The notes beneath the pieces were generated by a model, which saw nothing but the letters and a program-made list of their open reading frames with translations, was not told the origin of the DNA and ran no database searches. The position numbers were made by a program, and so were the translations under genes. A stretch of DNA of 64,000 nt from Streptomyces sp. R21 (GTDB lineage: Bacteria > Actinomycetota > Actinomycetes > Streptomycetales > Streptomycetaceae): assembly GCF_041051975.1 (NCBI RefSeq), contig NZ_CP163435.1, positions 2,108,001 to 2,172,000 on the forward strand. The letters run 5' to 3'. Shown here piece by piece: positions 35,461 to 43,877 of the stretch (its first letter is position 1; every line of letters starts with the position of its first letter).

Positions 35461-36875
35461 GACACTCCTTCGGCAGGGTTGTCGGATCCCGGGGCGGTGG
35501 GCTTGGCGGGGGTCGGTGCCGGGGGGCGGGTGGGGCCGGCCTCGCCGGCACCGGCACCAGGCGGACTCCCCGGCGCCCCCACCCGCGCCAGCTCCGGCGA
35601 AGCGGTGTCCAGGGGGACCGACCACGAGCGGACGAGGCCCAACTGCACGGCCTGGCGGGGCAGTACGGCGTCCAGGAGCCAGTCGGCGGCTACGCGGATG
35701 CGGTTGCCGGGCATCGCGGCGAGGTGGTAACCGCGGGTGACGAGGCCTGCGGCCGGGCCGGACAGGGGGATGCCCAGCGGGTTGGCGGCGGCCTTCACTC
35801 CGCCGAGATCGACGGTGAAGCCGAGGTCGCGGTGGCGGTAGGCGCGCAGGTCGCCGAAGCCCAGCGAGGCGGCGACGTTGTGGCCCGCGGTCCTGCCCTG
35901 TCGCCAGGCGTGCTGCGCGGTCATCGTCGTGTACTGGCCGGGCTTCTCCAGATCGGGTACGGCCGCCGCGTCGCCGCAGGCGAACACCTCGGGGCGGCCC
36001 GGCACTTGGAGGTAGGGGTCGACCAGCAGCCGGCCCCGTTCCATCGGCAGCCCGAGGGACTCGGCGAGCGGATCGGGCCGTACGCCGACGCACCACACGA
36101 GGCTGCGGCTGTCGATGAACTCCCCGTCGCTGAGCATGACTCCGGTCGAGGTCGCCTCCTTCACGGAGGTCTCGGTGCGTACGTCGACGCCACGCTGCCG
36201 CAGCACGCGGTCCGCGGTGCGCGAGAGCCGCTCGTCCAGTTCGGGCAGCACACGGGGCGCGACGTCGAGCAGCAGCCAGCGCGGCCGTATGCCCTCCCGC
36301 AGGGGCCGCTTGCGGACCAGCGCGTCGGTGAACAGCTGCCCGTGCGCGGCGACTTCGGTTCCGGTGTAGCCCGCGCCGACCACCACGAAGGTGCACCGCG
36401 CGGCGGAACTCTTGGGGTCGTCCGCGGTTGCCGCGAGCTCCACCTGCCGGGTCACGTGGTCGCGCAGGTACAGCGCCTCGGGCAGACCGCGGAAGCCGTG
36501 TGCGTGCTCGGCGACACCGGGGATCGGCAGCAGCTTGTTGACGCTGCCGGCGGCGAGCACGAGCCGGTCGTACGCCAGTGTCCCGCTGCCCCCTTCGGGG
36601 TCGCTGTAGCGCACGGTCCGCGCGTCGAGATCGATACCGTCGGCCTCACCGAGCACCAGGCGTACGTCGGGCAGCGTCCCGGAGAGCGAGACGGTGACGC
36701 GGCGCGGCTCCAGTACCCCGGCGGCGACCTGGGGCAGCAGGGGGAGGTACAGGAAGTAGTCCGTCGGGTTCAGCAGAGTGACGTCGGCCTTGTTCCGGGT
36801 CAGCCGGGCCAGCGTGCGGGCCGTCCGGTACCCGGCGAAGCCGGCGCCGACGATCACGATGCGGGGTCGAGCCAC
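35457..36875 (-). CDS. NAD(P)/FAD oxidoreductase, type II NADH dehydrogenase-like
   Basis: A 472-residue flavoprotein. FAD-binding GAGFAGYRTARTL at 9-21, NAD-binding VVVGAGYTGTEVAAHG in the middle, and FACGDAAAVPDLEKPGQY near the C-terminal third are those of NDH-2. It lacks a proton-pumping apparatus and probably passes electrons to menaquinone at the membrane surface. Start GTG 36875 with GGAGG upstream. The last 50 residues are Pro/Ala-rich and variable. Together with transketolase and the LigD-type gene it forms a probable operon. Confidence 0.9.
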   Translation of the reverse strand: MARPRIVIVGAGFAGYRTARTLARLTRNKADVTLLNPTDYFLYLPLLPQVAAGVLEPRRVTVSLSGTLPDVRLVLGEADGIDLDARTVRYSDPEGGSGTLAYDRLVLAAGSVNKLLPIPGVAEHAHGFRGLPEALYLRDHVTRQVELAATADDPKSSAARCTFVVVGAGYTGTEVAAHGQLFTDALVRKRPLREGIRPRWLLLDVAPRVLPELDERLSRTADRVLRQRGVDVRTETSVKEATSTGVMLSDGEFIDSRSLVWCVGVRPDPLAESLGLPMERGRLLVDPYLQVPGRPEVFACGDAAAVPDLEKPGQYTTMTAQHAWRQGRTAGHNVAASLGFGDLRAYRHRDLGFTVDLGGVKAAANPLGIPLSGPAAGLVTRGYHLAAMPGNRIRVAADWLLDAVLPRQAVQLGLVRSWSVPLDTASPELARVGAPGSPPGAGAGEAGPTRPPAPTPAKPTAPGSDNPAEGVS

Positions 36876-36996
36876 GGTTCGCCTCCGGTGGGGCGGCTGC
36901 GGGGGGCATGTGTCGGTTTCCCCGGAGCCGCCCGGGTCGCGTGCGGGTCTTTCCGCGTCCCCCTGGTCAGGGCCCCCAAACGCGGACACGAACGGC

Positions 36997-37020
36997 GTTT
37001 GCCGGGCATCCGCGGGGTTA
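36997..37020 (+). promoter_or_regulatory. Candidate SigB-type promoter
   Basis: GTTT at 36997-37000 and GGGTTA at 37015-37020 with a 14-base spacer resemble the Streptomyces SigB consensus (GTTT, 14-16 bases, GGGTAT/C). It is 48 bases before the ATG at 37068. The -10 match is imperfect. Confidence 0.35.
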
Positions 37021-37067
37021 CCCGCCCGGTGAACCGACCCGATCCGCTCCGTCGTGGAGGTGCCTTG

Positions 37068-37244
37068 ATGGCCGAGTACGGCTACTTCCTGTCGTGCGAG
37101 GAGTTCGGACCGGCCGATCTCGTCGAGCAGGCCCGAATGGCCGAACAGGCCGGATTCCAGTCGCTGTGGATCTCCGACCAGCGCGCCTTCTTCGACTTCT
37201 ACCGCACCAAGGTGCTCCCGCAGCTCCAGGAGGGCGGCCGCTGA
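37068..37244 (+). pseudogene. F420-dependent LLM-class oxidoreductase, internally deleted
   Basis: The 58-residue frame starts MAEYGYFLSCEEFGPADLVE and continues EQAGFQSLWISD, the N-terminus of TIGR03557-type F420-dependent luciferase-like oxidoreductases. It then jumps directly to QRAFFDFYRTKVLPQL, which is the C-terminal end. About 260 residues are missing in between, with the reading frame kept. It retains a good start and stop and overlaps the next gene by one base, but can hardly bind F420. Confidence 0.82.
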
Positions 37245-37429
37245 TGACCACCGGTCCGGGCGCGATCCGGCGGTTCCATCTGCACATCCGCGGCATCGGC
37301 GCTCGCCCCGGCGGCTGGCACATGGCCCGCTACAACCTGGCGTTCGGGCCGCCCCTGTTCGTGCCGCTGCTGATGAGCATGGTGGGCGGCATGGGGCTGC
37401 CGGCGTCGGTGCTGCGGAGGGAGAAATGA
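37244..37429 (+). CDS. Small membrane-like protein, possibly a shortened remnant
   Basis: A 61-residue frame ending RREK. It has one hydrophobic segment (FGPPLFVPLLMSMVGG). The segment RYNLAFGPPLF resembles the C-terminal end of longer Streptomyces membrane proteins, so it may also have lost its N-terminal part. Translation is coupled on both sides (TGATG and ATGA overlaps). I do not recognise a function. Confidence 0.5.
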   Translation: MTTGPGAIRRFHLHIRGIGARPGGWHMARYNLAFGPPLFVPLLMSMVGGMGLPASVLRREK

Positions 37430-37671
37430 CGCAGGCCGTGATGGAGGACATCCTGCGCGCGGCGGGCGCGAGCGAGCTGATGACGGCGGAGCGGTACGCG
37501 CATCCGATGGGCGGCTGCCGGATGGGCGCAGGCCCCCAACACGTGGTCGTGGAGGTCGAGTTGCGCTCCTTTCCCGTCCCCAACGTGCTGCTCAGCGACC
37601 TGGCAGCCGGGCACCTCACGGCCGGGGCGCGGGGTGGTCTACGGGCACCGGCACGCCGGGGCGCGCGATGA
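37426..37671 (+). pseudogene. GMC oxidoreductase C-terminal fragment
   Basis: The 81-residue frame contains MEDILRAAGASELMTAERYA and HPMGGCRMG, the C-terminal signature of GMC (glucose-methanol-choline) oxidoreductases. The FAD-binding N-terminus is absent, and after LRSFPVPNVLLSD the expected catalytic tail (VLPTQGAANP) is replaced by unrelated sequence. A relic that cannot be active. Confidence 0.82.
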
Positions 37672-38588
37672 GGATCCACCCGCCCGCGGTGTCGGCGTAC
37701 ACGGTCCTCACGGACGTACCCGAGGCGGACGGCACCCTCGCCTGGGACAGCACGACGGTGGTGATCTGCGAGGTGACGGCGGGCGACGCGACCGGCACGG
37801 GCTGGACGTACGGCCCGGCAGCGGTCGCCGACCTGCTGAACGAGCAGCTCGCGCCGGTCGTCACCGGCCTCGACCCGATGAACATCCCCGCCGCGCACGA
37901 CGCAATGTGCCGCGCGATCCGCAACACCGGTCGCCCCGGCGTCGCGTCCTGCGGGATCTCCGCCCTCGACATCGCCCTGTGGGACCTCAAGGCCCGGCTG
38001 CTCGAACTCCCCCTCGTCCAGCTCCTCGGCGCCGCCCGTACGGAGGTGCGGGTCTACGGCAGCGGCGGCTTCACGACCTACCACGACAAGCACCTGGCCG
38101 CCGAACTCAACGGCTGGGTGCACGGACAGGGCATCCCCCGCGTGAAGATCAAGGTCGGCGAGAGCTGGGGGCACTCAGTGCCCCGCGACCTGTCCCGGGT
38201 CCGGACCGCATGCGAAGTCATCGGCCCCCAGGCGGAGTTGTACGTCGACGCGAACGGCGCCTACACCCGTAAACAGGCGGTACGGGTCGGTCACGCGTTC
38301 GCGGAGCAGGGCATGGGCTGGTTCGAGGATCCGGTGTCGTCCGACGACCTGACCGGACTGCGGGTGGTCCGCGACGCCTTGGTCTGCGATGTGGCGGCGG
38401 GTGAATACGGCTACGACCTGCCGTACTTCGCCCGCATGGTCGCGGCGGGCGCCGTCGACTGCCTCCAGGTGGACGCCACCCTCCCCCACTGCCTTAAGGG
38501 CGTGGGAGGTACCCCCAGCGGCGGCCTCACCGAGTTCCTGCGCGCGACGCTGCGGACCGGGGAAGTGGAGCAGTACCGGGTCGCGTAA
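37668..38588 (+). pseudogene. Enolase-superfamily (mandelate racemase/MLE type) gene with lost C-terminal segment
   Basis: The 306-residue frame keeps the N-terminal capping domain and most of the barrel: KIKVG (K160, K162), metal ligands D194 in YVDANGAY, E220 in FEDPVSSDD and E246 in AGEYGYD. After CLQVDAT the normal sequence is interrupted by a short palindromic element (in frame), continues as GLTEFLRA, then skips to the family's usual last residues EQYRVA. About 70-90 residues including the catalytic His region are absent. Likely inactive, though the frame is open. ATG 37668 overlaps the stop of the preceding relic. Confidence 0.75.
38481..38518. repeat. Short palindromic element in the enolase-superfamily gene
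   Basis: A 38-base element beginning CTCCCCCACT and ending GGTACCCCCAG, with an internal hairpin (CTCCC...CAC against GTGGGAG). It encodes LPHCLKGVGGTPS in frame. Its ends match the elements at 43257-43302 and 58037-58079. Confidence 0.75.
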
Positions 38589-38619
38589 GCGCGTGGACCC
38601 CGTACCGCTATGACTTCTT

Positions 38620-38915
38620 CGGCGTACTGCCATGCCTTCGACTCCAGGCGGCGCCTCAGCCTCCGTGCGACCAGGGCGCCCACGCCCGCGCCGAGGACGG
38701 CGGCCCGGCCCATGCCGGCCCGGTTGCGAGACAGCCGGTCCTGCGAACTGCCGGGCAGGGCCTGGGAGTCGAAGCTTCCGCGGGCGCCGAAGTCGTGGCC
38801 CTGCGGGCCGTCGCGCCCCGCGCGAGCACGGCGACCCGGTCGCCACGGGCGGCGAAGGCACGGGCCGTGGCCCGTCCCACGCCGCCGCAGGCTCCGGTCA
38901 CCACGACGGCCCTGC
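38620..38915 (-). pseudogene. Short-chain dehydrogenase relic, internally deleted
   Basis: On the minus strand AVVVTGACGGVGRATARAFA followed by ARGDRVAVLARG is the NAD(P)-binding start of an SDR. The frame then changes, and HDFGARGSFDSQALPGSSQ and DRLSRNRAGMGRAAVLGAG follow, which resembles the C-terminal end of membrane-anchored Streptomyces SDR proteins. The catalytic YxxxK region is missing. It occupies most of the 340-base gap between the enolase-superfamily gene and the Holin-X gene. Confidence 0.78.
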
Positions 38916-38931
38916 GGCTGCCGCCCGCTGC

Positions 38932-39582
38932 TCACCGTGCCGGGTAGTGCGGTGCCTCGGGGTCGATGTCGTCCGGCCGCGGCGCACCCACGCCCGCGGC
39001 ACTCGGCGACGGCGCACCCGCGCCGAGCGTCCCGGTCGCCCCGACGGCCCCACCGGGCGCGACGGACGGCACCGGCGGATACGGTCCGCCCGTGCCACCG
39101 GGCGGGAAGCCGGGTGCCATGCCGCCGATCACGCGCCCGCCGCCGCCTTGCAGGTCCGCGGCGTGTTCCGGCGTGGTGTGCCGGGTCCCGGCGGGCCGGG
39201 CCGCTGCGCGCAGCACGGCGCCCGCGACGGCGAGCAGCACGGCGCTGATCAACGCGGCGGCCCAGCCGGGCAGCCCGAGCGCGAGCGCGAGGCCGACCGC
39301 GAGCGCCACCACGGCGCCGACGTACAGGGCAAGGGCACCGGACGCGGCCGTGCGGCGCTGCTTGCGGGTCTGTTCCCGCAGCTCGTCGCGTACGGCCTCA
39401 CGAGCCACCTGCGCCAGCTCGTCCACGAGGTCCTTGTCCAGATGTTCCAGATGTTCCAAGCGGTCCATGGCGGCCGGGTACCCGCCGCACACCGCGTTAC
39501 GCACCGGTTGCGGCGGGTACCCGCGCGGCTCGCACAGTTCCTGGACCGGTTCGCCGCGTTGCGGCAGGACGTGCTCGCGCAT
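38932..39582 (-). CDS. Holin-X family membrane protein
   Basis: A 216-residue protein: an N-terminal soluble part, the charged helix DELAQVAREAVRDELREQTRK, two membrane segments (ALALYVGAVVALAVGLALAL and AALISAVLLAVAGAVL), and a Gly/Pro-rich tail. This matches the actinobacterial Holin-X (PF07332) type. Despite the name these are usually chromosomal membrane proteins of unknown role. ATG 39582 has GGGGGA six bases upstream; ATG 39468 is an internal alternative. Confidence 0.72.
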   Translation of the reverse strand: MREHVLPQRGEPVQELCEPRGYPPQPVRNAVCGGYPAAMDRLEHLEHLDKDLVDELAQVAREAVRDELREQTRKQRRTAASGALALYVGAVVALAVGLALALGLPGWAAALISAVLLAVAGAVLRAAARPAGTRHTTPEHAADLQGGGGRVIGGMAPGFPPGGTGGPYPPVPSVAPGGAVGATGTLGAGAPSPSAAGVGAPRPDDIDPEAPHYPAR

Positions 39583-39637
39583 GCCGAGTCCCCCGAAACG
39601 ATCTCGTTCCCGTCCCGCCCCAACTAGGCTTTTCCGC

Positions 39638-39985
39638 ATGGAAATTCTGGGAGCCACGCTGCGGATCTGCGTCGACGACCTGGAGGCTTCGGTCCCCTTC
39701 TACGAGAGGCTGGCCGGTGGCTCCGCCCTGCGGTTCGAGCGCGGTGGCGTCTCGGTGGCCGCGGTCGGCTGCTTCTTGCTGATGAGCGGGCCCGCGGCCG
39801 AGTTGGACATCCTGCGCAAGGTCGCCGCGACGATCGCCGTCAAGGACGTCGAGGAGGCCCGGCAGGTCCTCAGCGACTCGGGCGCCCGCATCCTCGCGGG
39901 GCCCGTCGCCACACCGGCGGGCCGCAACCTCATCGCCATGCATCCGGACGGCAGCGTGTACGAGTACGTGGACCGGGGGGCGTGA
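39638..39985 (+). CDS. VOC-fold (glyoxalase-like) protein
   Basis: A 115-residue single-domain VOC protein: LRICVDDLEASVPFYERLAG at the start and LIAMHPDGSVYEYVDR at the end. Such proteins can be dioxygenases, isomerases or binding proteins; the residues seen do not show which. The ribosome site before ATG 39638 is weak (TAGGC). Confidence 0.8.
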   Translation: MEILGATLRICVDDLEASVPFYERLAGGSALRFERGGVSVAAVGCFLLMSGPAAELDILRKVAATIAVKDVEEARQVLSDSGARILAGPVATPAGRNLIAMHPDGSVYEYVDRGA

Positions 39986-40013
39986 GGGCCTTTTCGCGCC
40001 TCGGGTCCGGCGG

Positions 40014-41984
40014 CTAGGAATCCGGCCGCATCCGGAAGTCGTACCGCTCCGGCAGCGGCTCCTCGGTCAGCCGTGCCCACAAGTGTCCGATCGCCTCCGC
40101 ACCCTCCCGGAGGTCGGCCACCTCGAACCCCGCGTCGAAGACGGCCCGGGCGGCCTCCCGGTCGCCCTCCGCGAGGAGCAACTCCGCCTCGATCAGCCGG
40201 AATCGACCCCGCTCGCGCGTAGCGGGCCGCAACCGCTCCCACACCCCCCGCGCCTCCCCCACCCGCCGCACCGCGAGCAACGCGGCAATGGCCTCGCGCC
40301 CGAGCGCGGCCGTGGCCGCCGTCCACGTCTCGCCGTCGTCGCGCCGCTCCTGGCACAGATCGTCGAAGGCGTCGGCATACCGGTCGGCGGCCCGCTCGGA
40401 GTTGCCGGCCTCCAGGTCGGCAACGGCGAGGCAGCGCAGCAACGGCCAGAGGGAGGGGGCGAGTTCGAGGGCGCGCTCCCAGCTGCGCACGGCCTGCGCG
40501 AGATCGCCGGCATGCCACTGGGCGACGCCGAGGTGGTACTCGGTGAGCGGCTTGGCGGGCGCCGTCTCCAGCATGTCCCGCCAGGGCCGCGCGACAAGGG
40601 TTTCGCCGGGCGCCCCGACCCGGCGGGGTTCGGGAAGAGAGCCGGAGCGGAGAAGTTCGAGCCAGGGCGCCTGCGCGTCACCGAGGGTGGACTCGTCGAA
40701 GGGGGTGCCGGCCAACTTGTAGCCGGCGCGCAGCACTTCGAGGGCACCCCAGCCGGAGCCGACGGCCAGCGTCTCGCCGGGTTCGGTGTCGGCGTACGGC
40801 TTCCACGCGTCGTAGGCGGCCTCGACGGCGGCCCGGGGCAGCACGGCCTCCAACCGCTCCTCGGCCTCCGTGCGCGCCGCCGCCCAGTCCGGCCCGTGCA
40901 CGGCGGGCACGTCCGCGCTCAGCGGCCCATACGCCTCCAGCCAGGACACCTCGCTCTCCGCGTCGAGCCGTACGTGCTCCAACTGTGTGCGGGCGAGCCC
41001 GGCCTGGATCTCGCAGTAGCCGCCGGTGCCGGGCTCGGTGAGCCATTCCTGCCAGCGACGCCCGCCGGGTCCCGCGCCCCACACGAACAGCTTGCGTCCG
41101 CGCAGCGCATCGGTCGACGTCTGGACGAGCCCGTCGCCCGCGTCGTCGAGGGCGGCGATCCAGCGGCGCTGCCCGTCGGACACCTCGTAGAAGTAGTCGG
41201 CGGGGAAGGTGCTGTTCAGCGGGTACGTGCGGTCGATGTCGTCGTGATCCGGGACGGGCACCCGGCGAAGGCGTCGCTCATAGCCGAACTGCCAGGCTTC
41301 CTCCGCCGGCGCGAGCACCCGGCGTTCCTCGGGCACCGCGATGTTGGACCACCAGTAGGTGGGCGTGGGCTTCTCGTGGGGGTTGCGGACGCGGACGCCG
41401 ACGTAGAGGAAGTCGGAGCCCTCCGGCAGCCACAGGTCGACCTGGAACGGCAGGTCGCGCAGCCGTTCCCACTCCCAGAGGCGCAGCATCTCCCCGCCGT
41501 CGGGGGCGGGGACGCGGGCGGCGTGCAGAGGTGAGCAGGACAGGGTGGTGTGGCCGGTGGCGCCGATGTTCCATTCGATGCCGCCGGAGAACCAGGCGCC
41601 GTTGAGGGCGAAGCAGGAGGGCTGCAACACCGGGTTGCGGTAGAGGAGTTCACGTCCGGTGGGCTTGTGCAGCAAGGAGGCGATCCGGCCGCCGAGGCCG
41701 GGGAGGACCACCGCGCGCAGCCGGTCGTTCTCGATCACGATCGCGTCGATGCCACGGGGTTCGCGGCGCCGCTCGTACCCGTCCTTGACGCGCTCGGGCA
41801 GGACGCTGTGCAGGGGCGCGTAACCGATCTGCCGGGCCATGTCGCGCGGCAGGATCTCGCGGTCACGGTCGTCGATGCGGTGCATCTCATCCAGGGGACG
41901 CAGCGGCGGCAGCGGGTTGCTCGGCCCCAACTCCGCTGCGGGCAGCGTCAGTACGTCACGTCGGATCGTCGTCACGTCGACCAT
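40014..41984 (-). CDS. DUF5107 protein with TPR-like C-terminal half
   Basis: A 656-residue protein. The N-terminal half has the galactose-mutarotase-like DUF5107 fold (ENDRLRAVVLPGLGGRIASL, NGAWFSGGIEWNIGATGH), and the C-terminal half is helical with tetratricopeptide-like repeats (EYHLGVAQWHAGDLAQAVRS, LLRCLAVADLEAGNSERAAD). Such proteins sit in sugar-utilisation loci and are thought to bind or isomerise sugars; no carbohydrate genes are adjacent here. Start ATG 41984. Confidence 0.85.
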   Translation of the reverse strand: MVDVTTIRRDVLTLPAAELGPSNPLPPLRPLDEMHRIDDRDREILPRDMARQIGYAPLHSVLPERVKDGYERRREPRGIDAIVIENDRLRAVVLPGLGGRIASLLHKPTGRELLYRNPVLQPSCFALNGAWFSGGIEWNIGATGHTTLSCSPLHAARVPAPDGGEMLRLWEWERLRDLPFQVDLWLPEGSDFLYVGVRVRNPHEKPTPTYWWSNIAVPEERRVLAPAEEAWQFGYERRLRRVPVPDHDDIDRTYPLNSTFPADYFYEVSDGQRRWIAALDDAGDGLVQTSTDALRGRKLFVWGAGPGGRRWQEWLTEPGTGGYCEIQAGLARTQLEHVRLDAESEVSWLEAYGPLSADVPAVHGPDWAAARTEAEERLEAVLPRAAVEAAYDAWKPYADTEPGETLAVGSGWGALEVLRAGYKLAGTPFDESTLGDAQAPWLELLRSGSLPEPRRVGAPGETLVARPWRDMLETAPAKPLTEYHLGVAQWHAGDLAQAVRSWERALELAPSLWPLLRCLAVADLEAGNSERAADRYADAFDDLCQERRDDGETWTAATAALGREAIAALLAVRRVGEARGVWERLRPATRERGRFRLIEAELLLAEGDREAARAVFDAGFEVADLREGAEAIGHLWARLTEEPLPERYDFRMRPDS

Positions 41985-42024
41985 GGAACATCGCTCGGGA
42001 GGACCTGACCAGGGTGTCTCCCGG

Positions 42025-42930
42025 TCAGGATTCCGCAAAGGCGGCCACGACGATGTCGGTGAGCAGGGCCCCCGCCGTTCCCTCGGGGTCCAGGTCGGGG
42101 TCGTAGATGGTGATGTTGAGGCCGGCGCAGTGCGGTGAGCGGACCAACGGGCGCAGCAGCGCGAGGAGTTCGTCGGGGAGCAGTCCGTCGGGGTCGGGGC
42201 TGTCCACGGCGGGCATCACGGTCGGGTCGAGGCAGTCGGCGTCGAGGTGCACCCAGAAGCCGGCCAGGTGCGGCGGTTCGAGGGTCCCCACGGCGGCCCG
42301 GGCGACGGTGTCGGCGCCCCATTCGCGGATCTCGCCGACGGTCACCGCCGGGATCTTCAGCGCCGCGAGTTCGGCGCGCTCGTCGTCGTAGTCCCGGATG
42401 CCGAAGAGCCGTACGTCCTCCTCCTGGAGGTAGGGCTTCAGGCCTTCGAGGTCGGTGAGGTCGTCCTGTCCGCGTCCGGTGGCGAGGGCGAGTTCCTCGC
42501 CTCCTGCCGCTCCGACCCGGTCCGAGTTGCCGGGGTGGCGGAAGTCGGCCGAGCCGTCGACGGCGGCCAGCCCGTACCGGCCGATGCGGCGCAGCGCGAG
42601 CGAGGCGCCGAGCTGGATGGAGCAGTCGCCGCCGAGGACGACCGGCAGGTCACCGGCGCGCACGTGCTGCTCGATGCGGTCGGCCAACTTGCGTGTGTAG
42701 GAGGCGATGGCCGCCGCGTTGAACACGCCGTCGCCCTCCTGCCAGTCGCCCCGGTCGTAGCGCGGCGGTACGACGACCCCGCCCTCCCGGGCGCCGAGCC
42801 GCTGCACGATCCGCTGCTCGCGCAGCGCGCCTGCGAGCTTGTAGCAGCCGGGGACCGTGCCGGGCGCGGGCGGACGCAGGCCGAGGTTGGAGGGGGCGTC
42901 CAGGACCACGAGGTCGCGTATCGGGCTCAT
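42025..42930 (-). CDS. Arginase/agmatinase-fold protein with altered metal site
   Basis: A 301-residue ureohydrolase-fold protein. The metal-binding motifs are recognisable but changed: GGDCS (100-104) in place of GGDHS; DGSADF (125-130) where the family has DAHAD or DGHADF, so Ser127 replaces the bridging His; the last motif HLDADCLDP (228-236) is intact. GGDCS alone is common in one actinobacterial branch; loss of the second His is not. It may be inactive or use another metal arrangement. Overlaps the GNAT gene by four bases (ATGA). Confidence 0.82.
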   Translation of the reverse strand: MSPIRDLVVLDAPSNLGLRPPAPGTVPGCYKLAGALREQRIVQRLGAREGGVVVPPRYDRGDWQEGDGVFNAAAIASYTRKLADRIEQHVRAGDLPVVLGGDCSIQLGASLALRRIGRYGLAAVDGSADFRHPGNSDRVGAAGGEELALATGRGQDDLTDLEGLKPYLQEEDVRLFGIRDYDDERAELAALKIPAVTVGEIREWGADTVARAAVGTLEPPHLAGFWVHLDADCLDPTVMPAVDSPDPDGLLPDELLALLRPLVRSPHCAGLNITIYDPDLDPEGTAGALLTDIVVAAFAES

Positions 42931-43511
42931 TCCCGGACCATATCGGCGGTGATGGCCCATCGCTCGTGATCGCGCCAGGCGCCGTCGATGTGGAGGAAGT
43001 CCGGCGAGAACCCCTCGAGCCGGAAGCCGCAGCGCCGGGCGAGCGCGATGGAACCGGCGTTGCCGGGCTGCACGTTGATCTCCAGCCGGTGCAGGCCCAG
43101 CGCGGAGAAGGCGTACCGCACGACGAGCCCGAGCCCCTCGCTCATCAGCCCGCGCCCGGCCGCGTGCGCGAAGGCGCCGTATCCCAGCGTGCCGTTGAGG
43201 AAGGCGCCTTCGACGATGTTGCTGACGCTGATGAATCCGGCGATGGCTCCGCCGTCCCTCCCCCACCCTTCGGGCGAGGGGACCCCCATCTCGCTTCGCT
43301 CGCAGACCAGGAACCCCGCCCGCGTCGAGTCCTCGATCACCCGAGCCGCGTACGCGGTGTAGCCGGCGGCGCTGGTGGGCGGAAACAGCCAGGGCTGGTG
43401 CAGCTCCTTGCTCTCCCTGGCCCGGGCGGTGAACTCGGGGCCGTCCTCGTAGGTGAAGCGGCGTATGCCCACGCGGGGGCCTTCGGCGAGGTAGTCGGCG
43501 TTCTCAGGCAT
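42927..43511 (-). CDS. RimJ/RimL-type GNAT acetyltransferase
   Basis: A 194-residue N-acetyltransferase: VGIRRFTYEDGPEFTARARE at the start, AAGRGLMSEGLGLVVRYAF as the acetyl-CoA loop, and LEINVQPGNAGSIALARRCGFRLEG. After FLVCERSEMG the sequence PSPEGWGRDGG is encoded by a palindromic element absent from typical members. The element lies in a loop before IAGFISVSN, so the protein may tolerate it. First gene of a two-gene unit with the arginase-fold protein. Confidence 0.85.
   Translation of the reverse strand: MPENADYLAEGPRVGIRRFTYEDGPEFTARARESKELHQPWLFPPTSAAGYTAYAARVIEDSTRAGFLVCERSEMGVPSPEGWGRDGGAIAGFISVSNIVEGAFLNGTLGYGAFAHAAGRGLMSEGLGLVVRYAFSALGLHRLEINVQPGNAGSIALARRCGFRLEGFSPDFLHIDGAWRDHERWAITADMVRE
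43257..43302. repeat. Short palindromic element in the GNAT gene
   Basis: Plus strand begins CTCCCCCACCCTTCGGG and continues into GGGGACCCCCATCTCGCTTCGCTCGC. CCCTTCGGGCGAGGGG and the GCGAAGCGAG end can fold. It shares TGGGGGTCCCC and TGGGGGAG blocks with the element at 58037-58079. Confidence 0.75.
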
Positions 43512-43529
43512 CCCGCCACAGTACGCGGA

Positions 43530-43559
43530 CAGGGGTGCGCACCGGCGGTGTCGCCCCTG
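43530..43559 (-). terminator. Hairpin between GNAT and LapA genes
   Basis: CAGGGG ... CCCCTG with an inner CACC-GGC-GGTG stem. It lies just after the LapA stop (minus-strand gene ends at 43566), so it is the likely LapA terminator; it is also upstream of the GNAT start. Confidence 0.6.
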
Positions 43560-43565
43560 CCGGCG

Positions 43566-43814
43566 TCATCGTCGGCGGTTCATGAAGTACATCCCGCACA
43601 GCCCGCCGATGATCGCCGTGCCGAGCAGCGCCATCCACAGGGGCATGGTCACTTCCGGGATCAGCAGCCGGATCTTGGTGCTCCGCGTGTTCTCGAAGAT
43701 GAAGACCAGGGCGAGGACGGCCAGCGCGGCGACGGCGATCCTGCCGGGCGTCATCACCTCGCCGAGGCGCTTGCCGCCGCTCGCACCGGACTTTTCGGAG
43801 GTCTTCGGGCTCAT
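43566..43814 (-). CDS. LapA-like small membrane protein
   Basis: An 82-residue DUF1049/LapA-domain protein with two membrane segments (RIAVAALAVLALVFIFENT and LWMALLGTAIIGGLCGMYF), with the FENTRSTKIRLLIPEV segment between. LapA proteins are thought to take part in envelope assembly. It stands alone with its own terminator. Confidence 0.82.
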   Translation of the reverse strand: MSPKTSEKSGASGGKRLGEVMTPGRIAVAALAVLALVFIFENTRSTKIRLLIPEVTMPLWMALLGTAIIGGLCGMYFMNRRR

Positions 43815-43877
43815 GCGCTCAGCATGAGCCCGAAGGGCGCGGCCCGCGCGGTGGGAGGTTCCTCCGGGTGACCCGCC

